A stretch of 64,000 nucleotides of DNA from the NCBI GenBank assembly GCA_017935745.1, contig JAGBGX010000006.1, positions 186,001-250,000 on the forward strand. Direction: 5' to 3'. The notes beneath the pieces were generated by a model, which saw only the letters and a program-made list of their open reading frames with translations, searched no databases and had not been told where the DNA came from. Source of the stretch: Treponema sp. GTDB taxonomy: Bacteria > Spirochaetota > Spirochaetia > Treponematales > Treponemataceae. Both the position numbers and the translations under genes were made by a program. Below, piece after piece: positions 28,081 through 36,371 of the stretch; position 1 is the stretch's first letter; every line of letters begins with the position of its first letter.

Positions 28081-28752
28081 ATGAAGCACAGTATTTCAGT
28101 CCGCATCAAAACCGGAATGAACGACTACTTTGTCCTGTATACAAGCCTGCTGTCAGGACTTATTGCCGTCCTGTATGCATGGAAAGGAATCCGCGAGCAG
28201 TTTACAGCGGGAACATGGATTATCATTGCGGCAAACGTGCTGTACATTCCTGCGGCAGCCATTTTCAAGCGCAAATGCTTTTCCTGCTTCTACCTGGCAT
28301 ACTCAATCGTGCTTGTCTTTGTGCTCTCCGTAGAAAAAACGCTTTTATTTAATAACTTTTCAGCGCTCTTTATCATCTGCATTGTCATCATGATCCATCC
28401 AAAAATCGAGCGGATTGCGCTCATTCTCTACTTCTGCGCAGTCTGCATTTCATTCGCGCTCACCGATGAGCAGCTCTACCACTTTTTTATCCATATCGCG
28501 CGGAGCCTGTGGTTTCTGGGAATCGTAACTTTCGTGCTTGACAGCAAATTTGAGCGCAAAAAGCTGATTCTGTACGAAGATGAAATAAAAATCCTTGAGC
28601 AGCTGTGCGGAGGAATCATGTACCAGAAGGAAGTGACCGGCTACAGCGAAAACACGGTCTACAGAAAGCTCAAGGCCGCCCGCGAGCGGAACGGAAACAT
28701 AACGCGGGAGCAGCTCATTGAGCTGTACAGGCGCCAAAAAGAAAAATCTTAA
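28081..28752 (+). CDS. Membrane-embedded LuxR-type HTH regulator
   Basis: A 223-aa protein with an unusual layout. Residues about 15-160 form five or six hydrophobic segments. The cytoplasmic tail (about 165-223) reads as a LuxR/GerE-type helix-turn-helix: E-D-E-I-K-I-L-E-Q-L-C-G-G, then Q-K-E-V-T-G-Y-S-E-N-T-V-Y-R-K-L-K-A-A-R and R-E-Q-L-I-E-L-Y. No receiver or kinase domain is present, so it would be a one-component membrane-bound transcription factor. It sits upstream of an FGGY kinase and AraD and may sense an envelope or nutrient signal. Its own promoter is preceded by three GGTCAC repeats. Target and ligand unknown. Confidence 0.75.
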   Translation: MKHSISVRIKTGMNDYFVLYTSLLSGLIAVLYAWKGIREQFTAGTWIIIAANVLYIPAAAIFKRKCFSCFYLAYSIVLVFVLSVEKTLLFNNFSALFIICIVIMIHPKIERIALILYFCAVCISFALTDEQLYHFFIHIARSLWFLGIVTFVLDSKFERKKLILYEDEIKILEQLCGGIMYQKEVTGYSENTVYRKLKAARERNGNITREQLIELYRRQKEKS

Positions 28753-28780
28753 TGACAAAAACACAGTTCGGGTGTAGACT
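28752..28780 (+). promoter_or_regulatory. Leaderless-type promoter of FGGY kinase
   Basis: ATGACA (28752-28757), 17-bp spacer, TAGACT (28775-28780), 6 nt, ATG at 28787. No Shine-Dalgarno. The promoter overlaps the stop codon of the regulator gene. Confidence 0.65.
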
Positions 28781-28786
28781 GAATTC

Positions 28787-30382
28787 ATGGAAAAGAATGA
28801 AATAACCCAGGAAATAAAAGGCGCACAGTGCGTCATGGGAATCGAATTCGGCTCTACGCGGATCAAGGCAGTTCTGATCAACTCGCAGTTTGAGCCGGTT
28901 GCAAGCGGCAGCTTTGAGTGGGAAAATTCCCTTGAAAACGGAATCTGGACATATCCGCTTGAGCTGATTGAAAAAGGCCTTCAGTCATGCTACGCGGATC
29001 TAAAGCGCGCTGTACGGGAGCAGTTCGGCGTTGTTCTCACAAGCCTGAAGTCGCTGGGAATCAGCGCCATGATGCACGGCTACATCGCCTTGGACAGCAA
29101 GGACAAATTTCTTGTTCCGTTCCGCACCTGGAGGAACACAGTCACCGCCCAGGCTTCCAGAGAGCTTTCCGGGCTGTTTTCGTTTCCTGTTCCCGAGCGG
29201 TGGACAATCTCACATCTGTATCAGGCAATACTGAACAACGAAGCGCACGTTGCGGACATCCGCAGCCTCTGCACGCTTGCATCCTACATTCATTTCAGGC
29301 TGACCGGAGAAAAAAACATCGGGACAGGAGATGCCTCGGGAATGTTTCCTATTGACAGCAAGACGGGAACATACAGAACGGACTTCCTTGGGCAGTTTGA
29401 GTCCCTCATTGCCGCGCGGAATTTCAGCTGGAAAACAGAGCAGCTTCTGCCGCACGTGCTTCCGGCCGGAAAAAACGCGGGATTCCTCACAGAAAGCGGT
29501 GCACGGCTCCTTGACCCGGAAGGCGACTTGCACAGCGGAATTCCGCTGTGTCCTCCCGAAGGAGATGCCGGAACGGGAATGGCCGCAACAAACAGCGTGA
29601 GGAAACGGACAGGAAACATCAGCGCAGGCACGTCTGTGTTTGCCATGGCTGTCCTTGAAAAGGATCTTGCGTCATCTTATCCGGGCATAATCGACATTGT
29701 TACAACTCCTGACGGACTTCCTGTTGCAATGGTTCACGCGAACAACTGCACGAGCGAAATCAACAGCTGGATTTATTTTTTTGAAGATGTGCTTCAAACT
29801 GCCGGGCTGAAGGCGCAGCGCAGCGTTCTCTTTGACAGCCTGATACTCAAGTCTCTGGAGGCGCAAAAGGACTGCGGCAATCTCCTTGCGTACAACTACC
29901 ATTCAGGAGAAACAATAACCGGGTTCAGCTCCGGGCGGCCGCTGTTTGTCCGCGGAGAAAACGCGCAGTTTACCGCCGCAAATTTCATGCGCGTCCAGAT
30001 GTTCACCGCGCTGGGAGCGCTCAGAAGCGGAATGGACATCCTGTTTGAAAAGGAAAACGTTCAGATTGAGAGCATGGCCGGAGCCGGCGGATACTTTAAG
30101 ACGGAAGCAGGGCTCAAGTACATGGCGGCTGCGCTGCATACTCCTGTTTCAGCCATGGAAACAGCAGGAGAAGGCGGCCCGTGGGGAATGGCGCTTCTTG
30201 CTTCATATATGCAGGACGGCGGCGGAGCAAGCCTTGCGGAATTTCTGGACAAAAGCGTTTTCAGCTCATGCAAAAAGACTGTCTCAAGCCCGGAAAAGGA
30301 GCTGGAAGAAAGCTTTACCATTTTCTATGAGCGGTACAAAAAAGGCCTCGCGATTGAACGGGCCGCCGTGGAATCGATATAG
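28787..30382 (+). CDS. FGGY-family carbohydrate kinase, probable ribulokinase role
   Basis: A 531-aa FGGY sugar kinase. The N-terminal phosphate loop is M-G-I-E-F-G-S-T-R-I-K near 17-27. I-S-A-M-M-H-G-Y follows near 97, the interdomain ATPase motif is G-D-A-G-T-G-M, and G-N-I-S-A-G-T-S-V-F-A is the adenosine-side motif. G-G-P-W-G-M lies near the end. Substrate cannot be read from sequence, but araD follows 18 bp downstream, so phosphorylation of L-ribulose or a related ketopentose is plausible. It has a leaderless-type promoter rather than a ribosome binding site. Confidence 0.85.
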   Translation: MEKNEITQEIKGAQCVMGIEFGSTRIKAVLINSQFEPVASGSFEWENSLENGIWTYPLELIEKGLQSCYADLKRAVREQFGVVLTSLKSLGISAMMHGYIALDSKDKFLVPFRTWRNTVTAQASRELSGLFSFPVPERWTISHLYQAILNNEAHVADIRSLCTLASYIHFRLTGEKNIGTGDASGMFPIDSKTGTYRTDFLGQFESLIAARNFSWKTEQLLPHVLPAGKNAGFLTESGARLLDPEGDLHSGIPLCPPEGDAGTGMAATNSVRKRTGNISAGTSVFAMAVLEKDLASSYPGIIDIVTTPDGLPVAMVHANNCTSEINSWIYFFEDVLQTAGLKAQRSVLFDSLILKSLEAQKDCGNLLAYNYHSGETITGFSSGRPLFVRGENAQFTAANFMRVQMFTALGALRSGMDILFEKENVQIESMAGAGGYFKTEAGLKYMAAALHTPVSAMETAGEGGPWGMALLASYMQDGGGASLAEFLDKSVFSSCKKTVSSPEKELEESFTIFYERYKKGLAIERAAVESI

Positions 30383-30400
30383 CATACAAGGGAGCCTGCC

Positions 30401-31138
30401 ATGTCAAAGTATGACGAACTGAAAAACCGGGCGTATGAAGCCAACATGAAAATCCCGGAGAACCATCTGGCGCTGTATACGTGGGGAAATGTCTCTGCAT
30501 TCGACAAAAGCGAAGGAGTGTTTGCCATAAAGCCGTCCGGTGTTCCTTACGGGCAGCTCACGCCGGATTCCATGGTGATAGTCGATATCGACGGAAAAAA
30601 AGCGGAAGGCAGCCTGAATCCTTCCTCAGACACGCCGACTCATGCGGTTCTGTACAAAAAATTCGCTGTGGAAAAAAATGCTGCGCTCGGCGGAATCATC
30701 CACACGCACTCAACAGCCGCAGTCGCATGGGCGCAGGCCGCGTCATCAGTGCCGGTGCTGGGAACAACGCATGCCGACCATCTGCAAAAGGCAGTTCCCT
30801 GCGCCCCGTACCTTTCGCGGCAGGCAGTTGAATCGGACTACGAGACAGAGACAGGGCTTTCAATTGTGCGCTACTTTGAAGAAAACGGACTGAACCCCGC
30901 AGAAGTGAACATGGTTCTGTGCGCAGGACACGGGCCGTTCGCATGGGGCGCAACCGCAGAAAAAGCCGTGTACAACGGAACCGTTCTTGAAGAAATCTGC
31001 AAAATGGCACTGTACACAAAGCTTATCCGCCCGTTTGACACAGCAGCTGAAGCAGTTCTGCCGGACTACATCATCCAGAAGCACTACGAGCGCAAGCACG
31101 GCCCGAACGCGTATTACGGACAGAAGCAGCCGCAGTGA
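30401..31138 (+). CDS. araD: L-ribulose-5-phosphate 4-epimerase
   Basis: A 245-aa class II aldolase/AraD-type zinc enzyme that makes D-xylulose 5-phosphate. Features: N-V-S near residue 29, K-P-S-G-V-P-Y near 46, zinc ligands in G-I-I-H-T-H-S-T (about 97-104), T-H-A-D-H, and C-A-G-H-G-P-F-A-W-G near 184. A GGGAG site precedes the ATG. It forms an operon with the FGGY kinase; no araA isomerase is in the window. Confidence 0.92.
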   Translation: MSKYDELKNRAYEANMKIPENHLALYTWGNVSAFDKSEGVFAIKPSGVPYGQLTPDSMVIVDIDGKKAEGSLNPSSDTPTHAVLYKKFAVEKNAALGGIIHTHSTAAVAWAQAASSVPVLGTTHADHLQKAVPCAPYLSRQAVESDYETETGLSIVRYFEENGLNPAEVNMVLCAGHGPFAWGATAEKAVYNGTVLEEICKMALYTKLIRPFDTAAEAVLPDYIIQKHYERKHGPNAYYGQKQPQ

Positions 31139-31190
31139 CAACCCGCAGCACACGGCTGCGCTTCAAAAGCGACTGAAAGAAACGCACGGC

Positions 31191-31232
31191 AAAAAAAAGA
31201 AGCGTCCTGGCAATAAGCTGCCGGGACGCTTC
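31191..31232 (-). terminator. Terminator of lipoprotein unit 1
   Basis: A 14-bp stem (31199-31212 with 31219-31232) with a 6-nt loop, followed on the minus strand by a T8 tail (31191-31198). The inner 20 bp (31206-31225) are the exact reverse complement of 34684-34703 in the terminator of lipoprotein unit 2, while the outer bases are in the same orientation. Confidence 0.85.
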
Positions 31233-31271
31233 TGGAGGCTTAAACCTTTGCTGCTTTCAAGCAAAGAAAAG

Positions 31272-31769
31272 TTACTTTCTGGTGAAAGTCAGATTGAACC
31301 TAACAAATTCGCTATATCTTCTATATTTTCCTGACACAGTGAATTTTTTATCATGCGGGTTACCAATTACTGTAACTTCACATTTCTCTCCATTTCTTGG
31401 TTCAAAATAGTATGTTTTGCTAGATTCATACAAAATCCCCTCAAGATACAGCACATCACTGTCAGTATTCCCCTCATACCATGTGTTGATTTCAGTTCTA
31501 TTCTTGTCATTCGTGGCTAAACTATCATTCCAGCTAACACCGCCGGCATTTACTACAAGAGTATCAGCAGTTGCACCGCTTTTCTCCACATACGTGCCGT
31601 CAGCTCTCTGTTCAGCTTCAATAGACGAGGCAGTTCCTTCTACTGCCATGCGGTACCAATGCTCCGTCTTCTCCAGTGACACATCGCCGTCAATTTCCAC
31701 TTCCTTCTGGCAAGATGCAAGCATCATCACCGACACAATGCCCGCAAGGGCAATCATCATTTTCCTCAT
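31272..31769 (-). CDS. Small lipoprotein, family member 1
   Basis: A 165-aa lipoprotein. The signal peptide M-R-K-M-M-I-A-L-A-G ends at lipobox L-A-S-C (Cys20), followed by Q-K-E-V-E-I-D-G-D, shared almost exactly with three paralogues at 34745-36342. The mature part looks beta-rich, with V-S-W-N near 86 and a C-terminal K-K-F-T-V-S-G-K-Y-R then F-N-L-T-F-T-R. No known domain was recognised. It is monocistronic, driven by a promoter with an 8-G run in its spacer. AAGGAG supports the start. A surface or periplasmic location is expected. Confidence 0.85.
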   Translation of the reverse strand: MRKMMIALAGIVSVMMLASCQKEVEIDGDVSLEKTEHWYRMAVEGTASSIEAEQRADGTYVEKSGATADTLVVNAGGVSWNDSLATNDKNRTEINTWYEGNTDSDVLYLEGILYESSKTYYFEPRNGEKCEVTVIGNPHDKKFTVSGKYRRYSEFVRFNLTFTRK

Positions 31770-31803
31770 ACGTTTCTCCTTAAAAGTATAAAAAGTTGAA
31801 ATC

Positions 31804-31830
31804 AGATTACCCCCCCCGCCATTTTGTCAA
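31804..31830 (-). promoter_or_regulatory. Poly-G-spacer promoter of lipoprotein 1
   Basis: On the minus strand TTGACA (31825-31830) and TAATCT (31804-31809) are separated by 15 bp, of which the last 8 are a pure G run (31810-31817 as C on plus). The homologous promoter at 36372-36399 has 9 G and a 16-bp spacer. Slippage in the run would shift the spacer towards or away from the 17-bp optimum. Confidence 0.75.
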
Positions 31831-31939
31831 GCCCTTTTTTACATTTTTTTGCCCGGGGAACACCGGCACTGTGCGCTTCATTATCCGAAGACGCTGTGAC
31901 GGATTGCATTTTTTACGAGTTTCTACAATAATATAGCTT

Positions 31940-33361
31940 ATGGAAACACGTAACATTTTTGAAAACATTTCTTGCATTGACCACAGATATTCATTGTCGG
32001 AAGCTGACGTTTTTGCCGGCCTTTCCCGCTATATTTCGGAGGAAGCCGGAATCCGCTCATGCGCGCGGTGTGAGGCAGCTCTCATAAAAAGCCACCTCAA
32101 GCTGCAGGGCCGGCTCACCGACGAAACGGCACGGACGCTTGACGACATCGCTTCCCGCATTGATCCGGCGGAAGTATATGAAGAAGAGGAAAAGACAAAG
32201 CACAATATCCGCGCTCTTGTCAACGTCATGAAAAAAAAGGTTCCCGCTGAAATCGCTCCGCTCGTCCATCTGGGAGCCACAAGCGTTGACATTCTGGACA
32301 CCGCGCTTTCCTGCCGGATGCGGGACGTAACGCAAAACGTAGTGCTTCCCGAGCTGAAAAAGCTGGAGCTGAATCTCTGCGCAATTGCAGACCGGGACGC
32401 GGAAGTTCCCCAGGTAGGACGCACCCACGGACAGCACGCGGTTCCGATTACATTCGGATGGTCAGTTGCCGAATTTGTAAGCCGTCTCGGAAAGTCAATC
32501 CTGCGCATAGAGGAGCTTTCCACGCAGCTTGCCGGGAAGCTTGCAGGGCCTGTGGGTGCATACAACGGCCCGAGCATGATTGTACAGAATCCTGAAGAGC
32601 TTGAGCGCACATACGTTTCATTCCTGGGGCTTTCTGCAAGCGAGTACTCAAATCAGCTTGTGGAGCCGGAATACCTTCTGCGCCTGCTTCTCGAAATGAA
32701 CGTTGCATTCGGAATCATCGCGAACCTTGCTGACGACTTGCGCAACTTGCAGCGTTCTGAAATCGGCGAGGTGTTTGAATACTTCGCTTCAACGCAGGTC
32801 GGCTCAAGCACCATGCCGCAGAAGCGCAATCCGTGGAACAGCGAGCATGTAAAGTCGCTGTGGAAGGCGATGTGTCCGCGCGTGATGACGTTCTACATGG
32901 ATCAGATTTCCGAGCATCAGCGGGATCTGACAAACAGCGCAAGCCAGCGCTTTATAGCCGACTATGTGGCAGGATTTACTATGGCGGCCGCCCGAATGAA
33001 CAGCGTTGTCTCCGGGCTTCAGGCAGACAAGGAAACAATGGCGCGGAACCTTGAAAATGCGGGCGGAAAGGTGAAAGGCGGCGTTCTTGCCGAGCCTGCG
33101 TACATCCTTCTGGGGGAAGCAGGCGTAAACGACGGACACGAAATCATCAGGCAGATAACGCTTGAAGCCGAGCAGACAGGAAAATCGTTCTTTGAAGTGC
33201 TGAAGTCCCACACAGAAGCCTTTGAAAAAATCACTTCGCAGCTCAAAAAGCTCGGCATTGCAAGCCCGCAGACATTCTTCGAGCATCCTGCGAACTACCG
33301 CGGACTTGCAGCCGAAAAATCCCGCCGGCTTGCAAAAAAATACGAAACGCTGATGAAATGA
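31940..33361 (+). CDS. purB: Adenylosuccinate lyase
   Basis: A 473-aa fumarase/[20 protein letters not shown] enzyme that splits adenylosuccinate and SAICAR in purine synthesis. H-L-G-A-T-S-V-D near 110, R-T-H-G-Q-H-A near 155 and the signature loop G-S-S-T-M-P-Q-K-R-N-P near 292 carry catalytic residues. The ATG lies only a few bases past an A/T-rich TACAAT/TATAGC region (31924-31937) with no Shine-Dalgarno, so it too may be leaderless or nearly so. It is flanked by the two lipoprotein units. Confidence 0.93.
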   Translation: METRNIFENISCIDHRYSLSEADVFAGLSRYISEEAGIRSCARCEAALIKSHLKLQGRLTDETARTLDDIASRIDPAEVYEEEEKTKHNIRALVNVMKKKVPAEIAPLVHLGATSVDILDTALSCRMRDVTQNVVLPELKKLELNLCAIADRDAEVPQVGRTHGQHAVPITFGWSVAEFVSRLGKSILRIEELSTQLAGKLAGPVGAYNGPSMIVQNPEELERTYVSFLGLSASEYSNQLVEPEYLLRLLLEMNVAFGIIANLADDLRNLQRSEIGEVFEYFASTQVGSSTMPQKRNPWNSEHVKSLWKAMCPRVMTFYMDQISEHQRDLTNSASQRFIADYVAGFTMAAARMNSVVSGLQADKETMARNLENAGGKVKGGVLAEPAYILLGEAGVNDGHEIIRQITLEAEQTGKSFFEVLKSHTEAFEKITSQLKKLGIASPQTFFEHPANYRGLAAEKSRRLAKKYETLMK

Positions 33362-33397
33362 AATCAGAGCCTGATTCACAATCAGGCTCTGATTTTA
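33361..33397 (+). terminator. Terminator of purB
   Basis: A 16-bp perfect stem (33361-33376 and 33380-33395) with a 3-nt CAC loop and a T-rich 3' end. It starts at the last base of the purB stop codon. Confidence 0.88.
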
Positions 33398-33445
33398 CCA
33401 GGCTCTGGTGCAGCAGTTTTTTCAGCACTGCGGAAATATCTGCTG

Positions 33446-33474
33446 TTATCAAAGCCGAAGAAGCATCCGATAGA
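33446..33474 (+). promoter_or_regulatory. Leaderless-type promoter of oxidoreductase
   Basis: TTATCA (33446-33451), 17-bp spacer, GATAGA (33469-33474), 6 nt, ATG at 33481. Weak hexamers, but the spacing matches the other leaderless genes and no Shine-Dalgarno is present. Confidence 0.5.
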
Positions 33475-33480
33475 GAAACT

Positions 33481-34617
33481 ATGGAAAAGTATACAGCTGC
33501 ACTGGTCGGCCTTGGACGAATCGGCTACTCGCTCGGACTTGACAAAAAGCGCGAGCAGCCGGCCAGCCACACAATGGCATTGCTCAGCAATCCGCGCATA
33601 CAGCTTGCCGCCGGGTGCGACACGGATCCGATTGCGCTTTCACGGTGGCAGAATGCGAACAGAAAGGCTGTCGCCTACTGTGACAGCGCAAACCTGTTTG
33701 CACGGTGCCATCCCGACATTGTGGCTGTGGCTGTAAATGAAAGCGCGCACTTAAAGGAAGCTATTGATGCCATTCATGCCCGTCCGCGCCTTGTGATTCT
33801 TGAAAAGCCGGTGGCACTGAACATGGAGGAAGCTGAAAAAATCCGCAGGGAAGCGGAAAAACACCATGTCTCAGTCCTTGTAAACCATGAGCGGCGCTTT
33901 GCAGAAGACTTCAAGGCGGCAAAAAGCTACCTTAAGAAAATCGGCAGCATCCAGAAAATTCAGGCGGAACTCTGCTCAAGCCTCTGCGTCTATAATCCGG
34001 CGGAAGAAAAGACCGGCGCATACAGCCTGATTCACGACGGAACACACCTTGTGGACGCAGTTCTTTTTTTTCTGGAGGAAGACGGAACGCCGTCCGGCAT
34101 ACAGCGAATTCCGGCTGCTGCAAAAACTGCCGGAGGACGCGGACTTCTCAGCCGTGCGCAGGGACTTGCTGACAGCGCTCCGCAGCCGCACTGCAAGACG
34201 GTAAGCACGCTTCTGCACTCTCCCGTGATGACCGGCGTTTTCCGCGATGAAAAAAACAACGTGCGCCAGCTGAGCGCCCATTATTCAACTGAAAAATGCC
34301 CTGATGTCACTGTGAGCATAAGCGGCCGCTCGCGTTTTTTCGGCTTTGAAATTGCAATCACCGGCACAGAAGGAAGAATCTGCATTGGAAACGGATACTT
34401 AAAGCTGTACCACCGCGAAAAATCACTGCTGTACAGCGGATTCTATTCGCTTTTGAACGACAAGTCCGAGCCGCAGCCGAAAAAAACGCTCTACTTTGCG
34501 AACATGGTTCAGAATGCCGTCAACTTTCTGGACGGAAAAGAGCCGCTGCGCTCCACGCTCCAGACCGGCATAAACGCGCTTGCCGTCCTTGAGGAAATCA
34601 AAGAAAAAATACAGTAA
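33481..34617 (+). CDS. Gfo/Idh/MocA-family oxidoreductase
   Basis: A 378-aa NAD(P)-dependent sugar/inositol-type oxidoreductase. The Rossmann motif G-L-G-R-I-G-Y is near residue 10, and the family E-K-P-V-A-L-N motif is near 115. A C-terminal alpha/beta domain has H-D-G-T-H-L-V-D, the likely catalytic His region. The frame is open 41 codons upstream through the purB terminator, so that extension is rejected. Substrate unknown. Transcribed alone; convergent with lipoprotein unit 2. Confidence 0.87.
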   Translation: MEKYTAALVGLGRIGYSLGLDKKREQPASHTMALLSNPRIQLAAGCDTDPIALSRWQNANRKAVAYCDSANLFARCHPDIVAVAVNESAHLKEAIDAIHARPRLVILEKPVALNMEEAEKIRREAEKHHVSVLVNHERRFAEDFKAAKSYLKKIGSIQKIQAELCSSLCVYNPAEEKTGAYSLIHDGTHLVDAVLFFLEEDGTPSGIQRIPAAAKTAGGRGLLSRAQGLADSAPQPHCKTVSTLLHSPVMTGVFRDEKNNVRQLSAHYSTEKCPDVTVSISGRSRFFGFEIAITGTEGRICIGNGYLKLYHREKSLLYSGFYSLLNDKSEPQPKKTLYFANMVQNAVNFLDGKEPLRSTLQTGINALAVLEEIKEKIQ

Positions 34618-34670
34618 TTCTGCCGGCAAAACGGACTGCGCGCCAAAAGCACCGGCAGGGAATGCAAGAC

Positions 34671-34711
34671 AAAAAAGAAGCGCCCCGGCAGCTTATTGCC
34701 AGGAACGCTTC
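34671..34711 (-). terminator. Terminator of lipoprotein unit 2
   Basis: GAAGCG/CGCTTC outer stem (34677-34682 with 34706-34711) and GGCA/TGCC inner stem with small bulges, followed on the minus strand by T6 (34671-34676). Its flanks match the terminator at 31191-31232 but the 20-bp core is inverted, which is why its stem is less perfect. Confidence 0.75.
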
Positions 34712-34744
34712 TGGAGGCGTTTACACCGCTTGAGACAAAAGCGG

Positions 34745-35305
34745 CTATCTTGTAAGTGTCAAATCAAATTCAATCGTTTTTCCTGGAACGTTTGGATAAT
34801 AACTATTACCATCATTGACAGAACCTTTCCATGTTCCCTTTACCGTAAAGGACTCTGACTCGGGATTGGAGATCTCAAGCTTGCAATCATCTTTTTTTTC
34901 GCGCAGATAATATGCTCCATCATAATTGATAATAGTAGGGGAATCAAACTTTTTCTCCTTAGAATTGTAGTATCCTATCTTATCGTTAAGGCTAAAACCG
35001 TCACCCCATATATTAAACCAACAGCTTTTGTAATTACTGTGGTGATTAGAATCCTTATTCCAGCCAATCCATCCTCCACAGCTAGAATCATCACTTTTTA
35101 AAGTAACTGTCTTCTGAACCCATTCACCATTTTCTTCATCATATACAGGATATTTCACTGTTCCGCTGGCCTTCAAGCGGTAGTTATAAGTCTGCGATGA
35201 CACATCAGTCACATCTGCATCGCCTTCAATTTCCACTTCCTTTGTGCATGATGCAATCAGCATCACTGACAGAATACCCGCAAGCGCAATCATCATCTTT
35301 TTCAT
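34745..35305 (-). CDS. Small lipoprotein, family member 2
   Basis: A 186-aa lipoprotein, last gene of a three-paralogue operon. The signal peptide has lipobox I-A-S-C (Cys20), followed by T-K-E-V-E-I-E-G-D-A-D-V-T-D-V. The mature part is rich in Tyr, Ser, Asn and Trp, with G-W-I-G-W-N near 78 and the family end S-E-S-F-T-V-K-G-T-W and I-E-F-D-L-T-L-T-R. It is the longest member, with an insert around residues 78-110. An AAGGAG-type site precedes the ATG. No known domain. Confidence 0.85.
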   Translation of the reverse strand: MKKMMIALAGILSVMLIASCTKEVEIEGDADVTDVSSQTYNYRLKASGTVKYPVYDEENGEWVQKTVTLKSDDSSCGGWIGWNKDSNHHSNYKSCWFNIWGDGFSLNDKIGYYNSKEKKFDSPTIINYDGAYYLREKKDDCKLEISNPESESFTVKGTWKGSVNDGNSYYPNVPGKTIEFDLTLTR

Positions 35306-35341
35306 ACGTTTACTCCTTAAAAATTGCTTTCTGAAACCGGC

Positions 35342-35845
35342 TTATCTGCTGAACTTCACATCAATTGTGTATGTTGTAGCATTGTCACTTGTACCGTTTT
35401 TATACGTTCCCTTGACAGAGAAAGAACTGCTTTCCGGATTAGTGATTTCTATTTCATTTGTATCAGCAATGCTGCCTGCATAGTACTTATTGTTGTACTT
35501 TACAATCCGATAAAACGGCCAGCTGAAAGAAGTTGTATCATCAGCAGCTTTCCATTCGACATCCAAATAGTATTTTTTTGCATTGCCAGACGCTGACGCA
35601 TCAGTCTCCCAAGAAATCTGTCCTGAAGTGACAGAAACAGACTTATTCACATCTTTCATCGTTCCGCTGCGCCAATCAAACTCTTTTGTCCATGTTACAG
35701 TTCCTTCTGCCTTCAGCATGTATTCATAACTCTGGTTTGTTACGTCAGTTCTGTCTACATCGCCATCGATTTCCACTTCCTTTGTGCATGATGCAAGCAT
35801 CAGCATGGACAAAACACCCGCAAGGGCAATCATTGCTTTTTTCAT
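35342..35845 (-). CDS. Small lipoprotein, family member 3
   Basis: A 167-aa lipoprotein, middle gene of the three-paralogue operon. Lipobox L-A-S-C (Cys20), then T-K-E-V-E-I-D-G-D-V-D-R-T-D-V. Family positions kept: Q-I-S-W-E-T-D near 76, N-K-Y-Y-A-G, E-I-T-N-P-E-S-S-S-F-S-V-K-G-T-Y and I-D-V-K-F-S-R at the end. Separated from its neighbours by only about 35 bp on each side. Function unknown; likely surface or periplasmic. Confidence 0.85.
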   Translation of the reverse strand: MKKAMIALAGVLSMLMLASCTKEVEIDGDVDRTDVTNQSYEYMLKAEGTVTWTKEFDWRSGTMKDVNKSVSVTSGQISWETDASASGNAKKYYLDVEWKAADDTTSFSWPFYRIVKYNNKYYAGSIADTNEIEITNPESSSFSVKGTYKNGTSDNATTYTIDVKFSR

Positions 35846-35880
35846 ACGTTTACTCCTATAAAATTGTTTTCTGAGCTGAC

Positions 35881-36342
35881 TTATCTCTTGAACGTCACAT
35901 CGAATGTGTATTCCACATCATCGACTTTGCATGACCCTGTCACAGTGAATGTATCTTTCTTTGGATCTGTGATTTTGATGTCCTTATATTCTTTTGCTCC
36001 GACATCTTCTGCATAGAAAGTTCCTTCATACTCAACAATTTTATCAAAAGGAAAACCCATATAATCATCTTTTACTTTAATTCCATACAACTCATACTCA
36101 TACTGATTTGTGTGAGACTTAGCATCTGTACTCCAGCTGATTTCTCCCGCTGTAACAGTGTATGTTTTGGTTTCACCGTCTTCCTTGCATGTGACTGTGC
36201 CGCTTCCAGTCAGACAGTATTCATAGTTCCTCACAGTTACATCAGTTACGTCTGCATCGCCGTCAATTTCCACTTCCTTCTGGCATGACGCAAGCATCAT
36301 CACCGACACAATGCCCGCAAGGGCAATCATCATTTTCTTCAT
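35881..36342 (-). CDS. Small lipoprotein, family member 4
   Basis: A 153-aa lipoprotein, first gene of the three-paralogue operon and directly behind the 9-G-spacer promoter. Lipobox L-A-S-C (Cys20), then Q-K-E-V-E-I-D-G-D-A-D-V-T-D-V. Family positions: E-I-S-W-S-T-D, E-G-T-F-Y-A-E, K-I-T-D-P-K-K-D-T-F-T-V-T-G and F-D-V-T-F-K-R. AGGAAGGAA before 36342 fixes the start and rejects a 19-codon extension that would run into the promoter. Confidence 0.86.
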   Translation of the reverse strand: MKKMMIALAGIVSVMMLASCQKEVEIDGDADVTDVTVRNYEYCLTGSGTVTCKEDGETKTYTVTAGEISWSTDAKSHTNQYEYELYGIKVKDDYMGFPFDKIVEYEGTFYAEDVGAKEYKDIKITDPKKDTFTVTGSCKVDDVEYTFDVTFKR

Positions 36343-36371
36343 ACGTTCCTTCCTGTAAAAAAGTTTAAACC

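Noticed and set aside
33358-33480. N-terminal extension of the Gfo/Idh/MocA protein
   Set aside because: The extension would be encoded by the purB terminator and the predicted promoter; the Rossmann motif begins normally from 33481.
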